Assembly: GCA_051294375.1 (NCBI GenBank)
Contig: CM119264.1
Location: forward strand, 17,496,278 to 17,560,277
DNA length: 64,000 bases
Direction of reading: 5' to 3'
Origin: Paraspadella gotoi
Taxonomy: Eukaryota; Chaetognatha
In this document: positions 32,570 through 45,257 of the stretch, in pieces
How positions within the stretch are numbered: the first letter of the stretch is position 1
Layout: each line of letters starts with the position of its first letter
Translations under genes and position numbers: made by a program
Notes under the pieces: model-generated
Told to the model about the DNA's origin: nothing
The model's input: the letters and a program-made list of their open reading frames with translations, nothing else
Databases searched by the model: none

Positions 32570-34950
32570 TCAAAAAGCCCGGCAGCAGCAGTGAGTCGCG
32601 TCATGTTGAGGCTGGTGTTTCTCGTGGTGGTGATTCGGGTTAGAGCCGGCCGATGTCGCAACCACTTTAGCGTATGTATCGGGTCCCTCGTCTTGGGGAA
32701 AAAGATGTAGCATCGTGCATGATAGTGTGGTGGACCCATAACAGACATACAAGCCTCTTTGGTTCAGTGCATTGTTTCGCATGTGTTCTTATCCAAACAT
32801 CTAAAACACAAGCCATTTCGTTCATCACATCAATCTTTCCGTCCTTTGAAAAGTTTTTTGAAAGTAGAAACAAGTCTCTAGATAATGCCATTCATTACAG
32901 GCAAGGGCAGCATCTATGCCATTACATCACTCACATGATTCAAGGCAACATTCGTCTCTTCAACCTTTCATCCTTTCGGATGGACGAGAGGGTGGAGGTG
33001 GTGGATCCGCTGAGTAGTCCTTGAAGACTTGATCGTGCGTCGCTTTCCCCCGCCGTTGGAATTCGGGAGCCGATTCGTTGACGTTTGATTGGCGGCGACG
33101 TCGACCGTAACCTTCTTCCTTTTGTTTAGTAGGCGCCCTTTTCGTTAAATGATATCTTTTTTCTTGGAGATAGCGATGAAGTCGTCCGAAGTTTCAGTTT
33201 TTTTCCATGATCGTATTGATGGTCGGCGTTCCTTTTTCGCGAAGTCGGTCTTCACAAGAAGTCGCAGCGGGTCTCCAAGATCTCGTTGATCACCGTGTCC
33301 CTGTCCAAATTCTTTGCCTTTGCCGTTTTGCTCAGCGCAGGGCTTTGATGTTCTCCAAGTTCGGTAGTCAGCTTGTCGAGTTTCCACTTTGTTCCCAGGA
33401 ATTAAAATCTTCGAGTTTGTTCAACACCTCTTTTCAACATGTCATGGATGGCTTGCATTTTTCTTACCGTATTCCTTCCAGAGAGTTTTCCAGCGCATCC
33501 TTGATGTTTTCATCGAACTCTCTTCACGATGAATTTGTTGGTTTCATCTCGGCCAATCCGGTGAACATGGTTCAATTTCTTGTTAACTTGACTTGATCAT
33601 TTGCTTCAGCTGTTCCATCACTCTGCTCATAACGCTCTCATATGCATTTCAAACACCAGGTCTGAGGGTACATTCTCGCCAAGAGAAAGCTTCTTGGCGT
33701 TCACTGTTCCAGCGGTTCTGAGCATGGAGTCCTTCTTCTTGTTGTTTGATCCACAGTGCCCATGACGGAAATGCACGTCGGAGAGGAAGGTAGCTGTTCG
33801 TCGTCGGTGTTGGAGGCAGGAGAAGGTGAGCAGTAGAAGAGTGCGGTTGTAAGCAGGGCTGGAGTTGAGGAGCGCGGTTCGGAGTAATGTCGCGAGTTGT
33901 GGTGGCCTCCAAAGCTCCCCCCCTGCTTGCTTTCTCTATTCAGTTTTGAGTCAGCTCCTGGACTGAATTTTCTAGCCGGCGAATCCTTGCTTTCTTGCCT
34001 TGCTCAGGTCATCTTCGTGTTTGGACGCAGCAATCTTCTACTTCGACCATCGCCTTAATCTTTGACCGTTTCCGTTAAATCGATAAGACGTTCGTTGATA
34101 CTCCTTATTGCTCTTCTCAAATTCGGTGCCATTTCCATTCTTTAAAACATCATTCTCAGTAGAGGGAAGTCCGGCGTTCCTTTTTTATGGTGCTTGTAGT
34201 AGGTTGGTCCGCAAGCACGGTACAAGCCTCCATTATATAACTGAGCTTTTCTTTCCATTTCTTCGTTAATATTTTTTCATAGCCTTGTTCTTGGATTTCA
34301 TTCATTTGTAGCATTTTCTTTTTCCATCTCCTTTTCCATTTCTATTTTTCTTTTCGATTTCCTGGTTGTATCTTTCTTCTTGTTTTCCTCTTTTCTTCTT
34401 TGATCAGAGTCAGTTTCTTGTTGTCCTTGCTCAAAAAATTACGGAACGTTTGATCGTCCCATGACATTTCTCTTCGTCCTGGATGGGCCTTGTTATCTCG
34501 TACTCAGGGCCGGAGTCTTCATCCTCTGAAAACATCATTCTGTTGAAGCATCATTCTGGCGTTAAAATACCCGCATCAATCATGCTTCAAGCTTCCTCAG
34601 TTGCATCATGGCGTTTCTTTCGGTGCCGTCTCAGCATCATTTCATTCTTTCGCTTGCTGCTCATTCAACTTCGGCTCTCTTGGGAGGTGGCACATTACGG
34701 GCGCTTAACGGACTTAATATTAGCCATGTTTGACGCTCTTATTTGAGGCATCCCGTGTTGGATAGATCCCGGGGGGATAACTACCTTGGATCATCTTGAT
34801 TTGGCCAACTCTTTTGATTGACTAGAAACTTCATTCTTCGATTAGCAGTGATGGCTTCAGGAGTTTCGGGCTTGAAGATAGCGTCAAAATCATCCGCGCC
34901 AAAGGTGCACGTGTCATGGCTAATCCTTGCGGGAGTTAAATCAATTCATG
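32570..34950 (-). pseudogene. BEL/Pao gag-like region
   Basis: The 5' part encodes ADDFDAIFKPETPEAITANR followed by RMKFLVNQKSWPNQDD, which looks like a real N-terminus. The middle is charged and Lys/Glu-rich (TRKSKRKIEMEKEMEKEN), with a Pro/Ser linker (SSTAHLLLPPTPTTNSYLP). Near 32670-32890 fragments such as AKQCTEPKRLVCLLWVHH and TIMHDATSF suggest zinc-knuckle remnants with lost cysteines. Many stops and frame changes break it. Confidence 0.7.
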
Positions 34951-36000
34951 TTGATGCGAGCGTATCCTCTCGAGTTCAGCGAGAAGACATCGTTCAAATA
35001 TGAAATACAAGAAGAAATTTCAATTAAAGAGAGCAAGGGGAAGCTCAAATCATCATAATCAGTATTTAATGAATTGCAAAGTTACTTAGGCGGAATGTTT
35101 CAATTCGTAAATTAAAATATTCTTGAACGAAATTCGAATCACAAAAATTTTTCGTTAAAAAAATGAGTGAATTTGAAATATCTTGCCTAAGTAGAACTTT
35201 GACAAGAGGCGAACGGCACAAAGCAAACAAATGAACATTAATCTCAATCATTATTCATCGAATATCAATCACTAAATCAGCTAATCGATTCAATAAATCA
35301 ATACATTAATCAACAAAATCATCGTCAATTAGCTATCATGCAATCAATTAATCAATCAATCAATCATCATCGATCAGACTCACCCTTTTGGATTGATGTT
35401 TTCTCCGTTCAAAGGATTCCGTTGTCAAGCTTGGAAACAAATTTAAGTTAATCCAAAAACAATCAGCAAAACCAACTCACCTTTCGAAGCCGTATGTATA
35501 CTTTCTTACTGTAGAGAGCTTGGCTTCTCACCGCCTCTTGAGGTGAGGATGGTCCATTGGTAGCAACCTTATCTGACGAAAAGTATCCCAACGTTTCTGT
35601 AACTGAAGCTCAAGTCGCAAAACAGAATGAAATGCGGAATAAATGTAAAATAAATGTAATAAAATGTAAGACAAAATCCGTAGAGAAAATCGAGATCAAA
35701 TCGAGATGAATCATAATCGTAGAAGGAATGCATAAAATCGTAGAAGAATCTCAGTAAAACGTAGTAGAAACTTTGTAAGAAAGTAGTTGTCGTCTAGAGT
35801 GATCCAGTGATCTAAATTCTGTCTTGTTTTGGTCTCGTTCCAAGTAAGTTGGAGAAGGAGAGAGAGAAAAAGAGAGAGAGGGAGAGAAAAAGAGAGAGAG
35901 GGAGAGAAAGAGTGGAGAAAGAGTCCGGTCAGTTCTGTCCGGTCGATCGTTAATCGGTGATTGGAATGCAGATCTGGCCCGTCTCCGTCGGTTCTCGGCC
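34951..36000. other. Noncoding flank of the BEL/Pao element
   Basis: AT-rich with (AATC)n-like runs at 35270-35370. The 5' LTR of the element should lie here, but I cannot match it to any left-side sequence. A GA-rich stretch lies at 35860-35925. Confidence 0.5.
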
Positions 36001-36006
36001 TTTTCT

Positions 36007-36010
36007 CTTC

Positions 36011-36053
<43 letters not shown>

Positions 36054-36064
36054 CTCTCTCTCTC
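36007..36064 (+). repeat. (CT)n microsatellite
   Basis: CT array opposite to the GA array at 36253-36322; a 25-N gap (36213-36237) lies between them. Confidence 0.9.
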
Positions 36065-36212
36065 CATCATTTTTTTTTCTCTCGCCTATCTCAGGCTTTT
36101 CAAAAAGCTTAATTTTCAGTTTTTCTCCGTCGTTCTTTTTTTCTTTTTCTTTTTCAACCTCCTTTTGTTCTTCCTTCTCTCTCTCTCTCTCACATGTCTC
36201 CGCTCGTCTTTG

Positions 36213-36237
36213 NNNNNNNNNNNNNNNNNNNNNNNNN
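36213..36237. other. Assembly gap (25 N)
   Basis: Twenty-five Ns next to microsatellite DNA. Confidence 0.95.
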
Positions 36238-36248
36238 CTGAGAAGAGA

Positions 36249-36252
<4 letters not shown>

Positions 36253-36322
<70 letters not shown>
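36253..36322 (+). repeat. (GA)n microsatellite
   Basis: GA array with few interruptions. Confidence 0.9.
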
Positions 36323-36326
<4 letters not shown>

Positions 36327-36757
36327 TGTGTGCGAGATTTTACGCGGCGCGGGATGTGTTGATAAATGGCAAACATGGCATTGGTAGATATAAGGCGCTT
36401 TTCTTTTTGAGGCGTAAATAGTGTTCAAAGCCAAAGAGAGAAAAGCAGCACAAGAGAGAAGAGAGAGAGAGATGAAGAGAGAGAGGAGACTTTCTTTCTT
36501 TTTTTTTTCTCTCTCTCTCTCTCTCAGCCACCACCTTCTTCCTTTTCCCCGCCCAGACTCATCCAATCGAGGGCCGTCCTCGTCTTGCGGCAAGCGGTTC
36601 CCATTATGCCGCATGCCGCACCTATTCTTCCTCCCCTTACCGCACCCATTACGCCGCATGCGGCAGCCATTTGGTCGACGCCGAAAACCCATAGTTTTGG
36701 GTGATCACTTCGGTGGCTCGTCTTCAAAAGGGGGCCTGATTGAAGCGCTTATGGAGG

Positions 36758-36879
<122 letters not shown>

Positions 36880-37024
36880 ATGGACGCGGCGTCGCTCCGA
36901 CTTCCGGAAGCATCAGTCACGCGCCTCCATCAGCGAAGGAGACTGCGGTTTCGGGACCCCATTAATGAAGAACGGAGACTTTTAATTGAGGATTCCACAA
37001 TCGAGGAGTTCGAGGTGCGTTGAG

Positions 37025-37107
37025 TGAAGAGACGAGATAAACTTATGTTCGGTGAAGAGACGAGATAAACTTATGTTCAGTGAAGAGACGAGATGGACTT
37101 ATGTTCC
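37025..37107 (+). repeat. Tandem repeat, 28-bp unit, three copies
   Basis: TGAAGAGACGAGAT(AA/GG)ACTTATGTTC repeats three times, the last copy with two substitutions. Confidence 0.9.
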
Positions 37108-38560
37108 AAGTTTACCAAGAATCGTTCAAAACCAAAAGGCGTCGTGTTTTATACAAAGAGAAGAAAAGTTCCACCTTGGGGCCGCGTTTGTACTTCATGT
37201 CTGAAGACTTCGTTAAAAGTTTGTTTTTTTTCCTTTTGGTTTATGAGAAAATCGTAATAAAATAATAATAAAATACAATGAATAAAATGATGCAAGTAGG
37301 AAAAAATTCCTGCCAATAAAGTTATATCTCGGTCATCATAACATAAGCAGCAAGAAGACTTCCATTTCGCCGAGAGAGCTTGCGAAAAATGAGAATTGAG
37401 CTGTCGGGGACCGGAGGAAGGAACATCAATTAGGACGCTGATCTGGATAGATGACGCTCGACTGCGTTAGTGTCTGCACTTGAGCCTAGAATTCTGAAAT
37501 GAATGAATTAGGGCAGACTGCGTTAGTGCGAGAAATTGAGCCGACAATTGTTTAATCAATATGAAAAAAGACGACTGGTTTAAAAATGTTAAGTAGAACC
37601 CAAATTTTTTAGTAAAATAAGATAGTAGTAATCTGACCCATTAATGAATTATAATTAATTAATGAATTATAATTTTATTTAATTTTTTTTTTTAATGAAA
37701 TAAAAACTGAAAAGCCGAGACAAAGTCGGATAATAAAGCAGAAATACGACAGGAATTAGCGAAGGCAGAATCTGCGGATGCAAACATCGTTGTGAAGCCG
37801 ATTATCACGGTTATCGCTCTCGCCTTCTTTTTCACTCCTTGTCTCTCCTCATCCTCATCCATTGTTCTTTTTTTTTCCTCCGCGTTCTCGTCGCTGGCAA
37901 TATTCCTCCCATTAATTTCGTCGCCAGAGGGGGGCAGAGCGCGGGCGCCGACTTTCCATCTCTCCCCGATTCTCAACGTTCCCCTCTGACGATCCCTTTC
38001 GCTTAACACCACTCTACATATATTTTTTTCTTCGGCGAGTGTTTAAAGTTTTTCTTCTTCGAGAATCGAGGTAATGTTTTTTTTTTTGTTTTTATAAAAA
38101 AAAATATTGCCCCATACCCATATTAATGATTTTAATACCGTGCTATTATATAGCAGAAAAATAGAATTCCTTCTTTTAATGCGAAAAGGAATGAGGGTCC
38201 CTTCTTTTCCTTTCATCACCAACCAAATTTAAATCGAAAGCTTTACTGGATCCAGTGGGTCATGATTCTACTTGTTTTTCTCTCTTTCTCGGTCGACTTT
38301 AGTACAAAACCGTTACATAAACCGTTACATAAACCGTTACAAAACCGTTACATAAAGGCCAAAAAAGGATGGGATCTATAAAATTGGAGTCTCTTTATTT
38401 TTCCTTGCGTCGTTTTTTTCGAAGTCCAAAGAATTTCTGAGAAAAAAAAAAAAAGTTGTTTACTTGCCAAAGGGGCATCATTTAAAAATTTCGAAGCAAT
38501 GTCGTAAATTGTATCTTATTGTATTATATTACATGATTATACATTACATAAGTAATGGCC
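37108..38560. other. Noncoding stretch
   Basis: AT-rich. It includes a (AAACCGTTACAT)n tandem, about four copies, at 38307-38356, and a paired TTAATGAATTATAATT near 37640-37680. No exon is seen. Confidence 0.55.
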
Positions 38561-38666
38561 TTCTAGCGTGACTGCGATCAAATCCTGCTCAATTCCATCA
38601 CATGCCACGGAATCTCGTCCGTCGAGGTTTCCGTTCCATTTCTCAAATTTTTCACTCTCCCCTTGC

Positions 38667-38670
<4 letters not shown>

Positions 38671-38724
<54 letters not shown>

Positions 38725-38822
38725 TTCTCTCTCTCTTCTCTTCTCTCTCTCTTCTCTCTCTCTGCTCTCTCCTCTCTCTCTCTCTCTCTGATCTCTCGAT
38801 CTCTCTCTCTATCTCTCTCTCT
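38671..38822 (+). repeat. (CT)n microsatellite, interrupted
   Basis: CT array, followed by a CCCCACTC-rich repeat at 38886-38965 and a (GGC)n run at 38990-39022. Confidence 0.9.
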
Positions 38823-39022
38823 GCTCTAAAGAAAACCACACGCTCGCCAACCAATTCATCCTTCCATATGAAACTGCGCGTTTGACTCCCCCACTCCCCA
38901 CTCACCACTCCCCACTCTCCACTCTCCACTCCCCACCCCACAATCCCCAGTCTCCCCTCACCCAGGCCGTGAAATCGCCGAAAGGGGAGCGGCTGCGGCG
39001 GCGGCGGCGGCGGCGGCGGCGG

Positions 39023-40020
39023 CCAGCAAGAAAAGCGCAATGCTCTCGGTATTTTTCGGTCGACGGCGGCGAAGTTGTGATGGATGGTCGTCTGTTATTG
39101 GTGGGAACCGTCGGTCCCTGGCGATATTAAGGCTTCGAACTTCGAACCCCGAATCTCCAACGATTTCCTCTCTTTCTCGCGCACGTCCGCCGACGATTTC
39201 GAGGCTTCCTCCTCGGACGCCGTCTCGGACCCATCCTCGTTCGCCCCTTCTCCACGCCCTCAGATAAACCGGCCTCCAATAAACTATGCCATTCTCGCGA
39301 CCAAGACAATTTCTAGCCAGTTCCACCCTTGCGACATTTTTTTTTTCTAGGAGAAGAACTAATCTCGTTTGTTCGTCTCACATCACCGCCTTTTTTCGAT
39401 CGTAAACTTCAATAGCTTTCCTGATGATACGCGATTTATAAACGACCTTTAAATTTTGTCCCCATCCCGCTAAACTTTTCCTTCAAAGATACGCCACTCT
39501 TTCCACCTCTCCCCTCCACTGTTCCACAACGCCCTCCCGCGGGGGTCACCATTTTTTCGTGCCCCGTAACCATCAATCCTTGACGGTTTCGCTCCAGTTT
39601 CGCGACCCGACGGCGATTCGTACCCTTCGCCTGCTCGCCGCGTCGTCGGCGGATGAAACAATTTTCCCCGCATTTCTCCGCCATGTCCGTGTGCGCGTTT
39701 GGTCAGGAGTTCGGGAACTGTCTGTTTTTCCTTCTTTCTTTTCCTCTCTTTCTCTCTTTCTCTTTCTCCCTCTCTCCTGTCCCTTTTTCAACGCGTTCGA
39801 CCAATGTGGCGTCTCTTCTCCATTTCGCCTTTAATGCTCGGCTCCACCCCCGAATCCCTCTCCTCCTCCTCCGCCCGCCGACGATCCTTCCCCGCAGCCC
39901 GACCGGCCCCACTTCATGATCATGGGCCTTTTGTGGAGGAAGAGAAAGAATGGGACAAAAGACTTCAGTAACTTGGCGCAGCGTGAGAGAGAAAGAGAGC
40001 AGAGAGGAGAGACGAGAGAT

Positions 40021-40059
<39 letters not shown>

Positions 40060-41690
40060 TCTGGAAGTCTCCGGGTGAAAATTGAAAGAAATGGGGGAAG
40101 AGCGGAAATCTGGCCCCGGCGCCAATTCGGTTCCCTACATCCAATAAGGGAAGATTTGATGGGTCATAATGAGGGGAGGGAGGAGGAAGGAGGGAGAGGA
40201 GGAAAGGCTGATGGAATAGAAAATAGTTGAGAAGGGGAGACTGGAAATAAAGGATTCGAGAATAGTTGGTGTTGGCAGAAAAACAAGAACAATGGACTGA
40301 ATATCTGAAGGGGAAATACAAGAAAAATATATTTTAAAAAAATTAAAAAGTTTTGTATTAGACTATCGGTCAAAAATTGGCTCGTAATGGAGAAGGAAAA
40401 AAAATAAAAGCGAAAACCAAGGAAGCAGAGAACCGCATAGGCAATTAGGCATACTATTTAGTCTAGAATTGAGAAATCGTCAAGATATCATTCTTACTCC
40501 GTCGTTTAACTTTAACATGTAAAAAAAACCTAAGTATACTGTGCATGTATAAATATTTAAAAACCAGAAGTTCGATCGGATTAAACCTCCTTCCTTCTTT
40601 CCCTTTCTCACCCCGACCGACATTCCCGTCACAGGGATCAAAACTTGTTTAAGGAGCGATTATTTTGTTTCTCCCTTTTTCGGTTGATTTATGCAAAAAC
40701 AGCCATAATTCGCGAAAGAAGTGACTTTAACATCCTTCTTTTCGCGCGGAGGGAGGGAGGGTTCTTTACGAGATCGCGGCGCTGCGTCGGCACGACGGGG
40801 CGGCGCGGCGGCGCGATCGGCAAACAACCGCGCCGGCGCCTTTCCATCTTCTACGATAACCAAACAAAGTCGCCGCTTTGAAGAAGGAAAAAAAGGGGGG
40901 CGTGTTGGGGGGGGAGCGGAAAGTAGGAGGAAACGGAAACGGAGAAAAAAAAAAAGAAAAGGAAAACAACGTCTCGCTTTGAGTTTAAATGCGTCGAGGA
41001 TTTTTAACGAGTAAAGCATTTATAAGCGTCTTCAACCAAGAGGCAAATAAGAAAGTTTGAATCAGTCAGTTCAGGATAGAATCAACTTGAGCAAAGTCAA
41101 CAAACATTAATTATCGACTTAAATAGAATTAGGAATTCGCGATCAATTGGAACGGATAAGATCTAATAAGATTCTCAACCATTATTACCTATATTAATAC
41201 ACACTACTAATACACACTAATAACACAGCAAAAAATTCGAAAAAGCATAAATCATTTGAACAAATTGTGTTAACCGTAAAAGTGAATGACATTTAAAAAA
41301 AATAGCAAAACAAAACAATAGGATATCACTCGACGCAATATAGAAGGGTCACCACACCCGTCCAGACCCGTCGACACCCGTTAGATTTAAATTTTTTTTC
41401 GTCATCGAAAAAATCGCGGAATTCCGATATTTGTCAACGCAGTCGTCAAGCCATATGTGGCGCAGGTGGCGATATTTGGAGGGCAGCCTTCTGCGAGATT
41501 GAAGTGCTTTTTTTTTCCAACTCAATGCCATTTACAACGGTAACAAACATCTATAATAAAGTACTGTAGTTTATAATTAACGACTAATGTAATAATTGGA
41601 CGAGTTACAAATTAAAACAAAGCATATTTCTAAAGTGGGTAAATAAACAACCAAAAACTCTGCTGCTACTTCGTACGGCAGCTTAAAAAT
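39023..41690. other. GC-mixed noncoding stretch, no gene accepted
   Basis: GC-richer DNA at 39000-39950 and 40740-40870 has several open frames on both strands, but they are Arg/Ser/Pro-rich and overlap each other. A (GA)n array lies at 40025-40058. I cannot support an exon. Confidence 0.45.
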
Positions 41691-42059
41691 AACATCAGTC
41701 CTGGGTTATATTCAGTGAGTTTCGTTCGAGGATCACGTGAGATGAGAGGTGATACGAGATCACAGGTGCGACGCGGAGCAAAAAAAAATTCACGGCCGGC
41801 GAGGAGAACGTGAAAAGGTAACGTGAAAGGTTCCAACGAAGGACGGCTTTTTCTTGACCACCGTTCTGCCCTCTAAAAAATATGTGAAAAAAAGTGATTG
41901 TTTTGATATTGATTTGAGAGTTTTCCGTGAGCGGCGAGATGTGATAAATAATAGAATTTTTGGATCAATAGTAATGGTATTTGAATCGAGGGAGAATAGG
42001 AAAATCGTTACGTGGGACAAAAGATTGTCGGTGATACAAGCGACTCGAATGCAAAGACG

Positions 42060-42350
42060 AAAAATTAAGTGGACCAGTGATGGAATTTTGTTTCATGAGC
42101 TGAAACTCTCGCTTTAGCGGAAGACGAAGATGAAGACGACGACGATACTTTAATATCGGGTGGCAGGAATTTTATGCCGGAGCCAACATCGATGATTTTA
42201 TCACTATGAAAATGGAACTTTATTATGTCGCGGGCTTCTCTTGGAGAAAGACGGAGCGCAGGCGTCACTCCAATCTAAAAGGGTCGTAGAATGTATCCCT
42301 CCACGTAGACTTCCGGGCACTGATGCTGCAAGTCGCTCTTGATCAGCAGC
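42060..42350. CDS. Coding-like patch in block P, strand and frame undecided
   Basis: On the minus strand, NVLLIKSDLQHQCPEVYVEG and YILRPF are followed after a stop by IGVTPALRLSPREARDIIKF, HFHSDKIIDVGSGIKFLPPD and IKV. The stop becomes AAG in copy B (59930-60185), where DTFYDPFKIGVTPG is read through. The plus strand is also open (AEDEDEDDDDTLISGGRNF, MPEPTSMILSL). The indels between copies prevent a choice. On the minus strand it would lie upstream of the Ig exon at 59289 and could be one of its exons. Confidence 0.3.
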
Positions 42351-42576
42351 ACGTTTAATTAAAAGTATCCTAGCAGCGAACGACGTTTTTCAAAAATTTG
42401 CATCTCCCTTTCTTTCTCAATTCTCAGCCTTTGTGTCCCTTTTGTTGTCCGTTTAAACAACTCAAACAATATTTTTCTGGGAATGTTTACGTGAAAACAT
42501 TTAGATAGTTAAAGGCTGCGTCGATGATAAAAACGTCAAAGGCAGTGATTTTGATCGAGGAATTCAGAAAAAAAAC

Positions 42577-43156
42577 CACCAGAAGAGAGATATTTGTACA
42601 CTACCGAAACTCGTTTTTTTAATCCTCATTTTACTTACGTGTTCTCGAAGCAGAAAGATAAAAAGCATACTTAAGCGTTGACGTCGTGAATTAGAAAAAA
42701 CCACCGCCGCGTTTCTTCGTAATCGTTGTACAAGGGGACAGCATGCAGAAAAAATATTAAGTTATCTGGCCTCCAATCCGACAGCTTTTTGCGCAAAAGA
42801 AGTTCCGCAAAAATCTCTCGGAGTTTTTTTTAAATCATGGCTTGGCAAAATACCCCAAACTTTGAAATACAAATCATACGCGCCCTACGCGCGGAAAGAT
42901 TAATTAATTAAATTAAGAGAGAAGCAGTTTAATTTTTTGTTTCAGAATCAAGCGAACTTTCTACTTTTTGAAACGGACATGTTTTCGACTCTCTTTCGAG
43001 TCTTCTTCGCGCAGTGTGTAATTTTTATCAAGAAATTTTGTGTCAAACACAATGATCGAAGAGCAGGAGAAAGAGACCGAGAGAGAGGACGAGAGAGAGA
43101 GGCGAAAGAGTAGAGAGAGAGAGAGAGAGGNNNNNNNNNNNNNNNNNNNNNNNNNA
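42577..43156. mobile_element. Insertion in block P copy A, with hammerhead-like repeat copy 3
   Basis: Absent from copy B at about 60390. It contains a minus-strand member of the dispersed repeat: GAAGAAGACTCG, loop, GAGTCGAAAACATGTC near 42975-43008. It ends in GA-rich DNA and a 25-N gap (43131-43155). Confidence 0.5.
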
Positions 43157-43824
43157 CCACTTTTTCGCAATATTGCCTCTAGAATTTTACCTTTCAAAAT
43201 TGATTAATTTTGAACTCCCTAAGACAAAGTGTAGCTCGATTACGGATAATTGACATCATCTTTCTGCTGCATTTTCTAATCAAGAATAAATATCATTTTG
43301 CTACTTTTAAATAAAAAAAATTATGCCATTTTTGTCATTTTGCACTTTTGTCTTGAAGATTGAATGCCAAGATCATTGAAAATATTTTTACTCCGGTTTC
43401 GGGCCCCTCCTATCTTGATCTTTCTTACCTCTGAGTTGGTTCATTTTCAGTTGGCTCATTTATTGTTTACTATGAATTAATTTTTAAATTGACTGGTAAA
43501 AACGTTACATTTTTACGATTTATTACAATTGTGTTAAAAAAAATATACTTCAAAATGTTCACAATTCTAAGATAAATATTCCCTATGAACGGTGCTTCTC
43601 GGTACCCTAAAAAATTAAGGCAATATTAATTTACTTTTGCTGGCAAAAAAATTTTTAAGTCAACTTTTTATTTGTGAGGATTTGTAGAGGTGCGTTTTTA
43701 TTTGAACTAACGGTTTTTTAACTCATTTTATAGTCTTTACAGTGATAACATACTAAGGTTGACAAATTAAAAAAAACCGCCTTCTTTTATTGAAAGGGAG
43801 CGTCAGCAATTAATTTTCTCAATC

Positions 43825-44030
43825 GCAGCTTTTTGCGGAAAAAATTTCCGAAAATCTGTCGAATTTTTTAAATCTGCTTGGCAACAAACTTTGATAATAA
43901 TCTACGCTCTGAAGTTTTCGCTAATAAATTAGAGAGAAAAGTTTATTTTTGTTTACAAACAACGATTTTTATTTTTGAAACGGACATGTTTGATTCTTTT
44001 TTCGAGTCTTCTTCACCGTGTGGGAGAGAG
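43825..44030 (-). mobile_element. Dispersed repeat with hammerhead-like core, copy 4
   Basis: Homologous to copies at 7290 and 61060. On the minus strand it reads GAAGAAGACTCG, loop, then AAACATGTCCGTTTC, with AAATAAAA-like and CGTTGTTTG segments. The GAGTC arm is mutated to GAATC. Confidence 0.5.
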
Positions 44031-45124
44031 AGAGAGAGAGAGAGCGTCCACCAAAGAATTGAGTATTGAAGTATTGAAGGTGAGGACAGCTGAAGGACAG
44101 AAGTTACTGACTATGTCGAAATAAAATAAAATTTAACGCTTATTATGGGGGCGTGAAGCATCAAAATACTTAACACAGAGAGAAAGAGAGAGTCAGAGCA
44201 AAAGTTTGAAAAAGAAAGAAATTAAGAAAAGAAATGAAAAACAAGAAAAAAGTTTCATAACATAGTGTGCCGATTTTTTGCCTAAGTAGTAGTATATCTA
44301 AATAACGCAACAGTTCTTACGAGCAATTTTATCTTTAAAAGTTGTTCTTACCATGAAAAATCGTTTTTAGTTTCTTCTTAATTAAGGCTGATACCGTAAT
44401 TGGAATGATTGACGTGAAAGAAATAATGTCTTACCGTATTTTGAAAGCATAGAAATTTACCCAGTGAGTTTTATGTTATAAGGAAAATAAAGAGTGTTTC
44501 ATATTTATTAGTGGGAAAAAAGAATTAATAGTTATTTAAGTTCCAATTTCATTATTGAAAATACCCAAAGCAAAATCACTGCCCAAAGATAAAAGTGGCT
44601 TTGAAAAAAACCAAAAGCTTTTTATCAATAATGTTCTAATTCCACATTATAAAAATTCAAGCCCTTGCCTTCAGAGCGTAATCAACTCATGTTTATCGCT
44701 TCAACGTCACTTTTTTCATTAATACCTTTCGCCTCGCGTGTTTCAAGCAAATATCGATTTTTTTTATTTTATTTTCTCGACTCAAGCCGATATACTGCGA
44801 TGGCGCTTAAGCTTCATTGGCACAAAAACTTCAGTGGAGTACAACGTCAGTGGCGTAGAACCAAAAAAACGTTTCTTAAGAATGAAATAGAGTCGTAGAG
44901 AAAGAAGGAGCTCAAAGTTATCACTAGATTCACGCGCACCGCCGATCACTTTGTCCAGAGACCTCACTCACGTTTTACGCCCAGTCGCCCACCCTCCCTC
45001 TCAAGATCTCTTCCCAACTCGACTCTTCACCTTCTCACTGTCAGTCAGGTGTCATTTGATTAATTTCTCACACTCGACGTTAAAAACTGTCGATCCTTAA
45101 GCCCTTAGCTCTCTCTCTCTCTCT

Positions 45125-45257
45125 NNNNNNNNNNNNNNNNNNNNNNNNNNNNNNNNNNNNNNNNNNNNNNNNNNNNNNNNNNNNNNNNNNNNNNNNNNNN
45201 NNNNNNNNNNNNNNNNNNNNNNNNNNNNNNNNNNNNNNNNNNNNNNNNNNNNNNNNN
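45125..45257. other. Assembly gap (133 N)
   Basis: Starts inside a (CT)n array, a typical assembly break. Confidence 0.95.

Larger units (their letters stand above)
28010..34950 (-). mobile_element. Decayed BEL/Pao LTR retrotransposon
   Basis: Reading 5' to 3' on the minus strand, I find a gag-like region, a small protease remnant, reverse transcriptase, RNase H and an integrase with its C-terminal region. The order and motifs fit the BEL/Pao group. Every part is interrupted by stops or frame changes, so the copy is dead. No clear pair of LTRs or primer binding site could be found at the ends. It is inserted in the 36.5-kb intron of the Ig-like gene, on the same strand. Confidence 0.9.
41696..45124. 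repeat. Large duplicated unit, block P, copy A
   Basis: Matches 59456-62520 base for base apart from many scattered indels and one inserted stretch of about 580 bp (42577-43156). Homology starts at CTGGGTTATATTCAG, the first bases after the gap at 59431-59455 in copy B. It ends in a (CT)n run at a 133-N gap. Confidence 0.85.
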
